From Pyropia haitanensis (lineage: Eukaryota > Rhodophyta > Bangiophyceae > Bangiales > Bangiaceae): DNA of 64,000 nt. The translations under genes were made by a program, and so were the position numbers. The DNA lies in NCBI GenBank assembly GCA_008729055.1, contig SDUX01000003.1, forward strand, positions 1,860,001 through 1,924,000, in the 5' to 3' direction. Under the pieces are notes generated by a model. The model did not search any database. It saw only the letters and a list, made by a program, of their open reading frames with translations, and was not told where the DNA came from. The stretch's first letter is position 1, and each line of letters begins with the position of its first letter. Positions 42,360 through 54,100 of the stretch are shown in pieces.

Positions 42360-44572
42360 ATGGTCAAGGACCACTTTGCGGAGCTCACCGCCGGCCTCTC
42401 ACCGGTACGTTGATGCGCCTGGGGGGGAGGGAGCTGGTTGTCTGGTGATGGGGTGGGGGTGGGGGTGGGGGTGGGTGGGGGGGGGGGGGTGGGGGGGCGT
42501 CGCAGAGGTGGGGTTGCGTGTCTTGTTTGTTGTCCCCCCTCTGCCTCTGCCCCTGCTTCGATTCTCGTCGACGCTGCGGTGGGTGGGTGTTTGTGTGACA
42601 GCGGGAACAGCGGCGGCGGCGGCGGCAGTGGCGGCGGCGGCGGCGGCAGCCGCAGCGTGCCGCTCCCCGCGCAGTGTTTGGTCGGTGGTCCGTCGCCGTT
42701 GGCAATGCGGATGATGTGGGACATGTACCCGCCACCGCGGCGCGTCGGGTGGGTGCCGTTGCTGCCGCGCGCTCAGACGGTTGCCGCCGCCTCTCCCTCT
42801 CTGGTGGATGTGGGACCGCTGCCTGAGGGCTGGCGGGTGGCGTGCCGCCCCCTGGTTGTGGCTGTGGGCTGCCGTCGTCCCCGTTGTGGCGGCCCGTTGT
42901 TGCCATGTGGTGGTGGCGGCGACATGGGATTGTGGCTGACGCGGCGTACTGGGTGGTGCTGTGTTGCGTTGCTGTCGTTTTTGTCGTCTTGGCTGGCCAC
43001 CGCGTATTCGTCCTCACCCACAGGAGCCGGACGTTGAGGTGGGCCCTGGTGGTAGCGCGGCCGCCGCGGGGGCGGGCCCCGGCTTTGACAAGTTCCGCCG
43101 GGAGGTGCGTTGCTACGTTTCGTTTCGGCTCTCGGTCCGTCGTGAGCGCGCGTGCGCCGCGCGCGATTCATCCGGGGATTGGGGGAGGGGGGGGGCGCTG
43201 CGGGCAGCGGGGCGGGAGAGAGGGCTTGTGTGAGCTGGGGTGGGGTGGCGAGGAGCGCACCCGCCGTGGCCGTGGCACACTCGCTGCCGCTTCGTGCGCT
43301 GGGGGCTGGCCGTGGGGGGAGCAATGGTGGCGGCCGCCAGGGAGGGGGGGGTGTCCTGGGTGGCGGCTGCTGTCGTCGGCGTGTGTCGAGTGCGTCGTGG
43401 GCTGCTGCCGAGTGGGTTGGTGGTCAGCCCTGGCTGGCCACTGGGGGATGGCCGCACTGCGTGGGGCCCTTGCGCTTTTGGTCTGTTCGTGTGGCTGACC
43501 ATTGTTCCGTTTCTTCTCCACGTCTGCTTGTTGGAGCGTGTATCTCTCTTGCTTGCTCCCATACGGTTGGTCCCGCCCTTTTCTGTGGGCTCACGCACTT
43601 ATCTACACGCGCGCGCGCATCCTCACTGGTTCCCTCTCTGTGCAGATTGACGCGATGGACAAGGCGGTCGTGTGGGTGGCCACCCAAACGACGGCCGTGA
43701 ACAATGGGGAGATCCCCCCCCCCAGCATCCCCGTCCTCTTGAACACCTGCAAAGACAAGCTGGCTGCCGTTCGCCGCCGGCTGGACCGGGTGGCCAAGGA
43801 GAACCGCGCGTTTGCGGCGGCCAACCCCAACTCGACGGGCGAGTCCAAGCTGCGGGTCAACACCCACACGGGCCTGGTGCAGCGGTTCATCACCACGGCG
43901 GGGTCGCTCCAGTCCACCTCGGCCGCGCACGCGTCGACGGCGTCCACGTCGGTCGCGTCGTCGATGCGGGCGCTTGCGCCGGGTGCGGCCGAGGCGGACG
44001 TCCAGGCGGCGCTCGGCTCTGGCCGCGGCGGCGACGCGGCCGTGGACCGGCTGGTGTCGACGGCCGACGCGGCGCGGCGGGTGGAGCTGCGGGGCCAAAT
44101 CGAGGACCTCCGCGCCCGCAACGCGGACATTGGTAAGCTCGCCGGCAGCCTCACCGAGCTGCACGCCATGTTTGTGGATATGGGCCTGCTCGTCAACCAG
44201 CAGACGGAGCTGCTCAACAACATTGAGGCCAATGTGGAGAAGACAAAGGTCGAGACGGTCAAGGCGAACGAGGAGCTCGTGTCGGCGCGGGCCTACCAGA
44301 AGAAGAAGCGGAAGAAGATCTTCTGCATTGTGATCCTCGTGTTGGCCATCCTCGCGGCCGTCCTTATCCCCGTGCTCATCACGCAGATTCCCAAGTGGAC
44401 GGCGAGCGTATCGGAGGCGGCATCGAGTGTGTCGGACGCGTTTACAGGCGGCGGCAGGGACTCGTCCGCGACGCCGGTTCCGGCGCCGGCGTCTGAGCGC
44501 GTGGCGGGGGGAGGAGCCGACGGCTGGGAGCGGTTGCTGCCTCGTGCGGAGCAAGTGGATCACCACTGGTAG
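42360..44572 (+). CDS. Qa-SNARE syntaxin, plasma-membrane type
   Basis: Syntaxins drive vesicle fusion as the Qa helix of SNARE bundles. Three exons are set by protein continuity: 42360-42404 (MVKDHFAELTAGLSP), 43024-43104 and 43646-44572. The introns start GTACGT and GTGCGT and end CAG. The joined product is about 350 residues. A three-helix N-terminal domain comes first (FDKFRREIDAMDKAVVWV at the second junction). The SNARE motif lies at about 215-280: LRARNADIGKLAGSLTELHA, then MFVDMGLLVNQQTELLNNIE with the zero-layer Gln in VNQQTE. A basic stretch, YQKKKRKK, is followed by the anchor IFCIVILVLAILAAVLIPVL. Unlike most syntaxins, a 60-residue Ser/Ala/Gly-rich tail follows the anchor on the lumenal side. 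Helix order and sequence place it with Stx1/SYP1-type proteins. Confidence 0.88.
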
Positions 44573-46038
44573 CTCCACGGTCGTGGGAGCGCATGTATGC
44601 GTCGTTTGGGCCTTGTTGTGAGAGTAAAGCATGTGACGGATGGGCTGGCTCATCTATCGCCACTGACATGCCCGTGGCTGTGCTTCCCATTCCACGACCG
44701 CAGGCGCTGGTACATGTAGTGTGGCAGGCTGTGCCCCTGGAGCTGCCATCACACCCGCCCACGCCACGGACGCGGACGGTTTGCAGAGCATCGATGTTTC
44801 ACCGCCCACGCCTTCCTACCTGTTGTGCACCTGCTCTTTGGCCGTCTCTGCAACCTGTGTCATGTGTACACTGGCCAGTGTCCACGCGAGTCCCAGGGTA
44901 CAGCTCGGTCCGACAGGGTTCGTTGATGCACACGACTGCCGCAGGAACAGCAGAGGATAGGAAAATAGAAACATCCAACCCGTCGAAAGCCACAGCTTTC
45001 ACGCGACACGTATCATGTTTCTAGATCCTCTCGTACTTGATATGGGTCACGCTACTGTGCATAGCAATTACAGCCACTCGATGAGCGGAGGCTTCCTCTC
45101 CACCACCCACTCGGGTCGCGGCTTGGTTGTGTGCACATCATTTTCCCGCACCCGTGCCCGCATCCGGGTGGGGGCGCTTGAGCAGCTGCTGACCATCTCT
45201 GGCGGCGCTCCACCGCTACAGCTGTCGCTGCTGCTGCTGCTGCGGCAACGGCGGCGGCGGCGGCGGCGGCAGCTGCTGCCCGACACGGCCGTGTCGTACG
45301 GCCGCCCGCAGGCGGTGGTCGTGGTCGCTGCCGCGGCTGCATCGTTCCCGGTCATCATGGACCTTCCCCTCCCCCCCTCCTGTCTGTGCGAACCTGCGTG
45401 CGGGCAGGCTCCCCCACCCAGCTGTGGTATTGAGCCGCGGTTGACAGGCCACCATTTTCCGCAGGAGAGCAGTAGCCACGGTGACGGCGGCAGCATGGCG
45501 AGTCACGGCCACTGCGGTGGTACGGATTGTCAGCGGCTCTGGCCGTGGCCGGCGGTGGGCGTCCTCCCCGTGGACGTGACTGGTGTGGCGGGGTGGTGCC
45601 CTTTGGTGGGGGGGGGGCTGCCCGGTCTGCCGCACCGCTGACACCCCTCTGCCTGCGTGCCCGCCAATGGCGGCGGGTCGACGGTCTGGGCGGCCGCACT
45701 AACGACGGCGCCCACCGCCAGGCGCGTGGCGTTGGCGGGCCACCCCGCCCCCCGCTTGTGTCTGTGTGGTGAGGGGACCTCTGCGGGTAGCCAGTGAGAG
45801 GGCCTCATCAGGTAGCTCGCGCGCCGGCTGCGCATACGCCACCCCTGCGCACGGCTGGCCATACATCAGCGATAGATGCTCACCCGTGGGCCTCTGCTCT
45901 CCCCCGCCGCCCCCCCCCCTCGACAGCTGTGGTAGACGCTGGTGGTTCTCGCGTTGCAGCGGAGCGGCTGTCCGTCGTGGCCACCTCCCCCCCACGCCGC
46001 CCTCGACCTCCTTTCTACCCCCCTTGGCTGTTGCAACA
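44573..46038. other. Intergenic region, 1.5 kb, no confident gene
   Basis: Composition is moderate from 44600 to 45200. An ATG-started frame at 45015-45641 would encode 208 residues, but it consists of mixed low-complexity and Gly/Pro/Cys residues without a motif, so it is not called. Arrays of CTG/CGG triplets occur near 45225-45270. The final 130 bp before 46039 are a pyrimidine-rich leader. Confidence 0.4.
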
Positions 46039-46965
46039 ATGGCCGTCATGCGCCTAGCGGCGGTTGCGTTTGGGGTGGCGGTGGCAGCTGCGGCCGTCGT
46101 GTCGCCGGTGGCTGCGAAGGACGCGGATGGGGTGCCCAGCAAGGAGCCCGCGCCGTTCCCGCCCGTGATGGGCGACCTGGCGTCGATGAACGCCACGTCA
46201 CCGGCGGATGGCGACCCGCTAGGCATGGTCACGACCTTTCTCAGCGAGGCAATGACCATGGGCCGCGGCAGCGGCGCGCACGACCGCGATCACGACAGCG
46301 ACGGCATGTGCGAGTCGCTGTCGGTGCGCGATGACTTTTTCTCCGTCCCCGAGCCCTTCCCCAGCGTCGACGGCGAGGAGCTAATGGAGGCCATCGAGAA
46401 GTACCTCGAGGCCCTGCCGGCGCTCCTCCTTGGCGCCGCACTGACGCCAGTCATGGAGCTCGCGGAGAAGGGCGTCCTGGACTCGTGGCTCGTCGCCGCC
46501 CGCCGCGGCCTCTTTGACCAGCTGTGGTACGCGGTCAATGTGGGGCTCGGCTTGTTTGAGGAGGTGTTGCAGATGGGCCTGGATGCGCTCAAGTACTTCG
46601 GCGAGGTTGTCGACGAGGCCAACAAGACGTACCTCGCGTTCCGGCAGGGCGAGCTGGACGACGCGGTGACCTCGCCGCGGGACGTGCTCGACTCGCTGAT
46701 GGACGACGTGCTCCCCACGACCGGTCGCATGGCGGCGGCCGCGTCGAGCGGCAACGCGCGGCCGCTCGACACGTCGGCGACGCGGGCGGTCTCAGCGCGC
46801 GCGCGGTTTCTGGCGCGGGTCGGCCGCGGGCCGGTCGTGGCGGTGCGGCGGCTCGATGCAACGTACAGGCAGCTGTCTGCTGGGGGGGTGGCGGGGATGA
46901 AGGCCCGCGTCGCCGCGGACGCGGCCAAGCCATTCACGCCCCGCTTCCGGTCCACGCACGCTTGA
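46039..46965 (+). CDS. Secreted or lumenal protein of unknown function
   Basis: The frame gives 308 residues from an ATG in AACAATGG context. The N-terminus, MAVMRLAAVAFGVAVAAAA, ends near SPVAA-KD and is a good cleavable signal peptide of about 26 residues. A second ATG at 46048 is an alternative start. The mature part is acidic at first (DRDHDSDGM). It then contains amphipathic helices such as LMEAIEKYLEALPALLLGAA and LFDQLWYAVNVGLGLFEEVL, and ends with a basic Ala/Arg-rich tail. Only one Cys remains in the mature protein. No domain was recognised and no retention signal is seen. The frame is clean, with no homopolymer slips. Confidence 0.65.
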   Translation: MAVMRLAAVAFGVAVAAAAVVSPVAAKDADGVPSKEPAPFPPVMGDLASMNATSPADGDPLGMVTTFLSEAMTMGRGSGAHDRDHDSDGMCESLSVRDDFFSVPEPFPSVDGEELMEAIEKYLEALPALLLGAALTPVMELAEKGVLDSWLVAARRGLFDQLWYAVNVGLGLFEEVLQMGLDALKYFGEVVDEANKTYLAFRQGELDDAVTSPRDVLDSLMDDVLPTTGRMAAAASSGNARPLDTSATRAVSARARFLARVGRGPVVAVRRLDATYRQLSAGGVAGMKARVAADAAKPFTPRFRSTHA

Positions 46966-47396
46966 CGTGCCGCCCCGGTGTGGGGAGAGTGGATGCTCGC
47001 GCGCATCACCCCGTGGCGTTCGAGTTCTTGGGTGCATTCCTTTTTTTCGTCGAACAGCTGGGTCTAGGCGTGGTGCCGTAGGTGTCGTCCCACATGACTT
47101 CTTTTTTTACTGTCAACAACCGTGCCCCACGCCGCTGGGCGGGTGGTGAGGCGTGCGCGGCGGGTGCGGTGGAGGTCCGCACCGGTGGCGGTGCGCACCG
47201 CGAGCACAACCCAGCTTGGGCTCTGCGCTGCCGGCAATCACACCACAGAGGCTCAGCACCAATATCCGTACAGAGCGGGCTCAGCAGCTTATCCCTACGC
47301 TGAGACACCCTTCCTCTCCCCACGTGCCACCTACGCCCCCCCCCCCCCACCCCGCACCTCGCTATTCCCTCCGGCAGAGCCCGGGGGGCCCGCCGC
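46966..47396. other. Intergenic region between converging genes
   Basis: The 431-bp gap separates the stops of the secreted-protein gene (plus) and the carrier gene (minus). T-rich stretches at 47040-47047 and 47101-47108 may mark 3' leader sequence. No gene was seen. Confidence 0.5.
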
Positions 47397-49250
47397 TCAA
47401 GCAAAAAACCGGGAGCTCGGCGCGCGCCCCCCACGGCGGCGCCACCCCCCCCAAAACCGTGCCGAGCCCGCCCGCCCCCGGGGCACCGCCGCGCGTCGGC
47501 GGGCAGCGGCGGCGGTGGTGGCGGCGGCCGACGCGGCGGCCGCCGCGTCGGCCGCGACCGCCACCTCTTGCCGCCGCGCCGCCGCCCGGTCCACGGCGCG
47601 CATGACCGACTCGTAGACGAGGAACATCAGTGCCGTGTTGGGCACCACCCGCAGCAGGTGTGGGCCCATGCCGGCGTAGAGGCCCGCGCGGCCTTCCTCC
47701 CTCGCGATCAGCCTGAGCGCCTGGATCATGGAGCGGTACTTGGGGATGCCCCCGACCGTCAGCGGCTGCTCTCGGAGGCGCGTACGAATGACCTCATGGC
47801 TGTGGGTAACAAGAACAAGGAGCAACAATCACAAACGTGGCAACACACAGAGGACAGGCAGTAGGAGAAAAGAGTGACATGAAAGACAGCAAAGTCAGTA
47901 AGGTGCACAAAAGCGGCCATACTCCCAACGGTCAGCCACCGCCAGCAGAGTTCACATCCGTCGCCCACACACACCTGACAGTCACACCTCTGCGCAACCG
48001 CCGACGGCACGCACACGAACCCGACAGCCAAAGCCTCACGAGTGCCACAGCTCGGTGCAAAAAAAACGCTCGAGACACGCCCCGCCTCCCCCAAACCCCC
48101 ACAACGTACGGATAGGTGCAGGCACTGGCGAGCAGCTTGGAGGTGGCCGCCGAGCACAGCAGCTGCAACGACGACAGCTGCGCCGCCTTGGCCGGGTCCG
48201 CCCTCTCGGCCGCCCCCCCTCCCCCCGCTGCCGCCGCGGCCGCGACATTGTGCGCGGCGACGCGCTTCTTGAGCGCCTCGTACACGACAAAGTGGAGCGC
48301 CGTCTCGGTGACGCCCCAGTAGCTGGCGGTGAGGCCCTTGTAAAAGCCGCGGATGCCCTCCGTGCGGTAAATCGTGCGGATGCCGTCGGCGTAGCTGGCG
48401 TACGGCTTGACCGCTACCCCTGCCACCGCTCCGCCAGCGGTGCGCAGGGCGGGCGTGGCGGCCACGCCGCCGCCGCCGCCGCCAACGGCCGCGGCGGTCT
48501 TGACAACCGACAGCGCCGGCAACGCAGACACCGCCGCGGGGGCAGCGGCGACGGCACCGCCGCCGGCCGCCATAGAGGCCGACGGCGTCGCCGCCGCCGC
48601 GGTCGCCGCCATCGATGCCAACACTGGCACGGGCGCCGCCACCGCGGTTGCCGTCGCCGCCGCCGTCGCCGCCACCGTCGCCGGCGTCGCCGCCGCCGCC
48701 GCCGGCGCGGCGGCGGCCACCACCCCCCCACCGCCGGCGTCGCGCCCGCGGCAGCCGCGGCTTCCGCGGCGGCCAGCGCCCCCGCCTGCAGCTGCATCCG
48801 CGTCTTGAGCAGCCAAATCGGGTTGGTGATGGTGTTGGACACGACGCCCGCCGCTACCGCCGACGCGACGTGCACGACCGACGAGTCGCCGAGCACCGGC
48901 GCGAGCGCCCCCTTGACCGTCGAGTAGGCCCAAAAGTAGGTGGCCCGCGCGGGGAGGATGCCAATGAGCGTCGGCGGGAGGCCGCGGAAGAAGCCCGCCG
49001 CGCCCTGCGTCGCGGCAATTGACCGCGCGACGCTCAGCGCCGACCGGCGAGCGGCGGGCGTCGCCGCCGCCGCCGTCGCGGTCGCCGCCGCCCCACCACC
49101 ACCGCCGGCGGCACCCGCCACCACCACCGCCCTGCTGGCCGACTGGAGCTGCGTCTTGACCACCTCCATCGGGCACGTCAGCGTCGCCGACAGCGTGCCG
49201 GCCGTGCCGCCAGCGAGGAGCGACGCGAGCGACTTTTGGCGCGCCGACAC
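47397..49250 (-). CDS. Mitochondrial pyrimidine-nucleotide carrier (Rim2/SLC25A33-36 type)
   Basis: This inner-membrane carrier exchanges pyrimidine (deoxy)nucleotides. Exon A (48110 upward) and exon B (47397-47799) join across an intron 47800-48109 (GTACGT...CACAG) to restore YPHEVIRTRLRE. Repeat 1: LLAGGTAGTLSATLTCPMEV followed by VKTQLQS. Next FFRGLPPTLIGILPARATYF. Repeat 2: NTITNPIWLLKTRMQLQ, then IRGFYKGLTASYWGVTETAL. Repeat 3: SKLLASACTYPHEVIRTRLR, then LLRVVPNTALMFLVYE. The NPIWLLKTR and GxxETxxHF sequences are specific for the Rim2 subfamily. A low-complexity Ala-rich insert of about 120 residues sits in the second matrix loop, with a frame change near 48725-48735. The listed 5' limit is a GTG. 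A true ATG is probably further upstream; the one near 49554 is a candidate. The C-terminal tail is Ala/Arg-rich. Confidence 0.85.
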
Positions 49251-51102
49251 GCCCGCCGCCGCGGCGGCGTGGCTCCCAGATGGTGAGCGGGGGGAGGGAG
49301 AGGCGGCGCCGGCGGGGGGGTGGCGGTGGCGGCGGCGGGGGTGGGAAGGGGGGGGTCTGTGGGTGGGCGCGGGTGGTCGGCGCGGGGGGGCGGGGGGGGG
49401 CGAGCACCCCCGCCTTGGCCAGAGGCCGCAACAGCGGACCGCCGCCGCCGCCGCCGCCGCGGTGGCGGCGGCCAGGGGCGGGCACGTGCCTACCCCGCCG
49501 CCGCGGCGCCATGCCGCCCGTAAAGGCGGGCAGGCGGGGGGTCAGGCCATCCATGCCGCCGAGGGGGGGGGGAGGGGGGGGGGCGCGCTCGGCCGGCGAG
49601 GAGGGGGAGGCAGGCAGCCGAGGGCGGCGCCGCCACCGCTTTGACCAGCGGGTGTGTGGACCGCAACGGGGAGGGCGCGACGCGGGAGTATGGAAAAGAG
49701 GCCGCGGCGTGTGACGGGCGTGACGACGGGCGGCGACCACCGACGGAGCCACGGACGGACAAGCGGGGACACACTGGGGAGAAGCTGGCGGCAGAGTACG
49801 GGGGTGGGCAAGGTGGAGAAGACCGAAGGTGGGGGGATGTGGAAACCCAATCGACGGGGTTCACGACGGTGGCGGCCACGAGATGCAACGGCCTCCTCTC
49901 GCCGGCCGCGTCGTACCCCGCTGGCGCGGCCGGTGGAGGGGTATGGCGGCCGAGCGGCCGGTTGGCCGCGCGCCCGCGGTGCCCCCCTCTCCCACGCCGC
50001 GCATCAACAGCGGCAGCGGCGCCGGATCCGGCCGCGCGACTCGCCACTGCGGGGCGGATTCAGGTCAATATTTGGTCGGCGTGGGGGCTATCCGAGGGGG
50101 GGGGGGTGCCCGACGGGGGTCGTGGGGGGGGGTGGCGTCGGCGACCAAAGCCGACTTGAGCTCAACAGAACGACCTGATCAACGCCAGTCGCGTGCGCTC
50201 ACGACCCAAGGAGAGGAAAAGGCGGCTTTTTTGGGGTGCCCACGGCGGGGCTCCACGGCGCGGCCTCACCGGCGGCGCGCAGTGTTAAGTGAATATTTTC
50301 TCATTCCAGGTGAACAAATAGATAACACAATTGCGTGATCGCCTCATTCTTCTCGCATTCACTTCCAGCCTACAGTCGATATAACTAAACTGCTACCTGT
50401 CACTGATTACAATCCGGGGACGTCCAGAACATACAGCAATGCGTCCTTCGTACAGTGCGGGACCCTCGCGTCGGCGAGCGGTTCTTTTGAGACCACCCCC
50501 CGGCCTTGATCCCGCTCGCGGTGGTTTGTTTACCACCAACACTGTCAGTCCATGCTCCAATGGCCGGCCGCCTCGTGACGCAGCGGATGCTGCCGGCACG
50601 CAACGCGTGCAATCACACGCGGGGCTGAGGGGTGTGCGGCAGACGGGCCCGGGCGCTGCGGTGTTGAGACGCGTCCCCCTCCCACGCACGCGCGGGACAG
50701 GTGCGCGCCTTGCAACACGGGCACGTTGAGGGCGCACGTCGCCACGCCCGTGCGGACAGCCGCGCCCCGCCGCGGCGTCGGGGTGTCCGTCCCAACGGGC
50801 TGTCGACGCAGACCGCCCCGCCTCGCCGTGCGGACTGCGTGGGGCGCCCCCCGCTTCCGTCCCCTCTCCCCCCGCTATTCCGGTCCCCCTCCCGCGGGTG
50901 CGGGTGTGGTGTCGGTCGCGTCGCTGCCGCGCCGGTGAGGACCTCCCCGCCGCTGCACTGAGGGGTGTGGGCGGGCACTCGCCGGCCGGTTCCCTGGCGG
51001 TGGCTTCTCCCCGCACGTCTTTTCTCTCTCTTCTCCCCTTCCCCCCCAGGCATCCATCGGCCGTAGCTCTGCGCGTTGCCGCGGCGGCCACCTGCCGGCA
51101 CG
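49251..51102. promoter_or_regulatory. Divergent region between carrier and phospholipase D
   Basis: This 1.85-kb gap contains the unresolved first exon of the carrier (probably 49260-49560). It then contains G-run DNA to 50140. An AT-richer island at 50285-50420 includes GTTAAGTGAATATTTTCTC and AGATAACACAATTGCG and is the most AT-rich point of the window. The 700 bp before the PLD start are GC-rich leader. No inverted repeats or further gene were found. Confidence 0.45.
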
Positions 51103-54100
51103 ATGGTGCTCCTGCACGGCTACCTGGACGTGCAGATCATCTCTGGGGCGGACCTCGGCAAGAAGCAGCCGCGCTCCTTCTTTGGCCGCATCAGCAATCT
51201 CGCCCTCCAGTCTGGCACCGACCCGTACGTGTCGGTCGCGCTGGGCGGGAAGAACAAGTACTTCCAGTCGCGGGTGGTCAACAACTCGTCCGACCCGGTA
51301 TGGGACTCGTCGGTGCTGCTCAACGTGTGCCACGAGCTGGATTATGTGGAGCTCCGCGTCAAGGGCGCCGCCCGGCCGGGGCTGGGGCGCGCCCGCAAGC
51401 TTGGCCGCGTGGAGCTGCCCGCCGACGAGCTCGTCTCGGCGGGCCAGATTGAGGGCACCTTCCCGCTCAAGCCGTATGGCGGCAGCGACTGCGATAGCGA
51501 CGCGGAGGAGGGGGAGCTCGGCTCTGTGACGGTCAAGGTGCGGCTGCTGCCGCTCGACGCGTACGCGGATCGCATCGACGTGCCGGGCACGTACTTCCCG
51601 CTCCGCACGGGCTGCCAGGTGCGGCTGTACCAGGACGCGCACGTGGACGAGGGGGAGCTCCCCGAGGTGCCCGGCTCGTCGTACATCCCCGGGTGCTGCT
51701 TCCGGGACATGGCCGCCGCGATTGACGCGGCGCGGGACTTTGTGTACATCACGGGCTGGTCGGTCTTCACCGAGATTTCGCTGCTGCGCGAGCGCCACGG
51801 GGGCGGCGAGGACCCCGAGACGCTGGGCGTGCTGCTGAAGCGCAAGGCCGAGGAGGGCGTACAGGTGCGCATCATGGTGTGGGACGAGCTGATGAGCACG
51901 TCGGGGAGTGTGCTCGGCCACGACTTTGAGCACAAGGGGATGATGATGACCCACGATGAAGGTACGTCGCGGCGGCGAGGTTGTCTTGGGCGGGTGGACA
52001 GGGGGGGGCGGGTGGACGCACTTTGTGTGGGGGAGGGCGGTGAGTAGGCAGCAGAGAACGTCGGGCTCTTGGCGCGTCTGGACGTGGATTGGGCGTGAGA
52101 GGTGGGCTGCTGGGGGGGACTCTCTGTTTTGTGGCGAGATGCTAACAGCTTTTTTTGCTGTGTGGAGTTGTTGATGTCTTTTGTTGGTTGGTCGGTTCGT
52201 GATCCCGCAGAGACTCGCGAGTATTTTGAGGGCGTCAGCAACGTGGTGGTGGTCAAGGCGGCGCGGAAGAATGACTCGGACGGGCCGCTGGCGGACTTTG
52301 GGTCGACCGCCATGTTCACCCACCATCAGTACGTTGGCCTGCTGTGCTTGCTCTTGCTCTCCTCCTGCCAAGTCGATTTGTCTGCTTGGGCTGGGGTGAC
52401 GTTGCACCATCAGTCACTTGGCCATGCTACTTGGCCGCGGGAAGGCGTAGCACTAACCGCTCAATTTCCCTCGTTATTGCGCACACACTGCTTGCTGTCA
52501 GCGCTCCCTTTGTGCTTTCTCGAGCAGGAAGACGATCATTTGCGATGCGGAGTCCGACTGCGGCGGCGACAAGCGCCGGCTCATCTCCTTTGTGGGTGGC
52601 CTGGACCTGACTAACGGGCGCTTTGACACCCCCACCCACTCGCTCTTCCGCACGCTGGCATCGACGCACCAGCCGCCAGACTTTCACCAGGCGTGCGTGA
52701 CGGTGGGGCCGACCAAGGGCCCCCGCGAGCCGTGGCACGACCAGGCCGGCCACGTTTCGGCGGGCGCCGCGTCGTGGGACGTCCTCCAAAACTTTACCGA
52801 GCGTTGGCGCCGCCAGGCGGGCTCTGAGGAGCACGCGCTCGCCGACATTTCGGGTCGGGAGTACGTGTCGGCCGAGGAGGAGGAGGCGAATGGCCGCCGC
52901 CGGCGGGGGGCGTGGAACGTGCAGATCCTGCGGTCCATCAACGAGGCGAGCGCGGTGTTTGAGGACGCCAAGAGCCCGGGGCTGTTTACCCGCCGCCGCG
53001 CGCTGATTGATCAGAGCATCCACCACGCATATGTGCACCACGTGCGGCGGTCTAAGCGGTTCTGCTTTTTCGAGAACCAGTACTGTACGTTTGCACGGCC
53101 TGTTCTTTTTTTGTATTGTGTGTGGACCTCCTCGCGCGGCTGCGCTTCTGATGTTGCGTTACGTGCTGCTCGTGCTGTATCGAGACGTGCATCTGCCTCG
53201 CGTTGTCAATCTACACAACTGCGCTCGTCCCTGGACGGGCTTCTAACTCGATTGTTCTGGATCCCGTGTGCGCGTTCATTCTTGTTGCTGTGGGACCCTG
53301 GGACTCCCCGCCTGCGCAGGGCTCGGGTCGAGCACGCACTGGCTTGAGAACAAGAACGAGTCAGCGGACCACCTGCTGCCTGTGGAGATTGCCATGCGCG
53401 TGGCTCGTGCGGTCAAGGAGCAGCAGCCGTACGTTGGGTGTGGGAGTGTTTTGGCGCTGGCGTTGGGGTCTGCCGTGTGGCTGTGCTTTCAGCTTTGGCT
53501 TGTCCAGGTGTGCATCTGTCGTCGCATGTGCTGTGTGTCTGGCGTCGCCTCTGCTCTCGGCTCTCAACTGGCGACTGACAGACTGCCCTTGACTCTGTCT
53601 CCTTTATTTCTTACTTGGACTTCCCTCGATGATGGGCCGGTGGTGTGTACAGGTATCACGCGTACATCATGATTCCGCTCTTCCCAGAGGGCCCCCCGCG
53701 TCTGGGTCCGTCCAGGAGATCTTGGCGTTCCAGATGTCGACGTTTTGCATGATGTACAAGATCATCGCCGACGCCATCAGCGAGGCGGGCACGGACGAGG
53801 AGCCGATTGACCGCCTGTCGTTCTACTTCTCTGCCGTCCGTGAGACGGAGCGCGACTCGGAGGCGGTGGACGACGGGGAGTTTGAGAACGAGACGGAGGA
53901 GCTCCTCGCCCGCACCCGCCGGCACAGCGTCTACTGTCACTCCAAGGCGGTCATCTTTGATGATGCCATCACCATCATTGGCAGCGCCAACTGCAACTCG
54001 CGGAGCATGGACGGCGCGCGGGACTCGGAGATTGCGTTTGCGGCGTACCAGCCCGAGTACGTGTGTGGGGGGGGGCGCAGCGGCAATTCGTCATCGTCGC

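Noticed and set aside
45015..45641. ATG-started 208-codon frame downstream of syntaxin
   Set aside because: It is a mixture of triplet-repeat translation and Gly/Pro/Cys residues, with no domain, signal peptide or conserved-looking block.
53692..53697. PLD as a pseudogene because of the one-base frame change
   Set aside because: The rest of the 1,196-residue protein, both HKD motifs and all splice sites are intact. The change sits in a C homopolymer, like those in other genes here.
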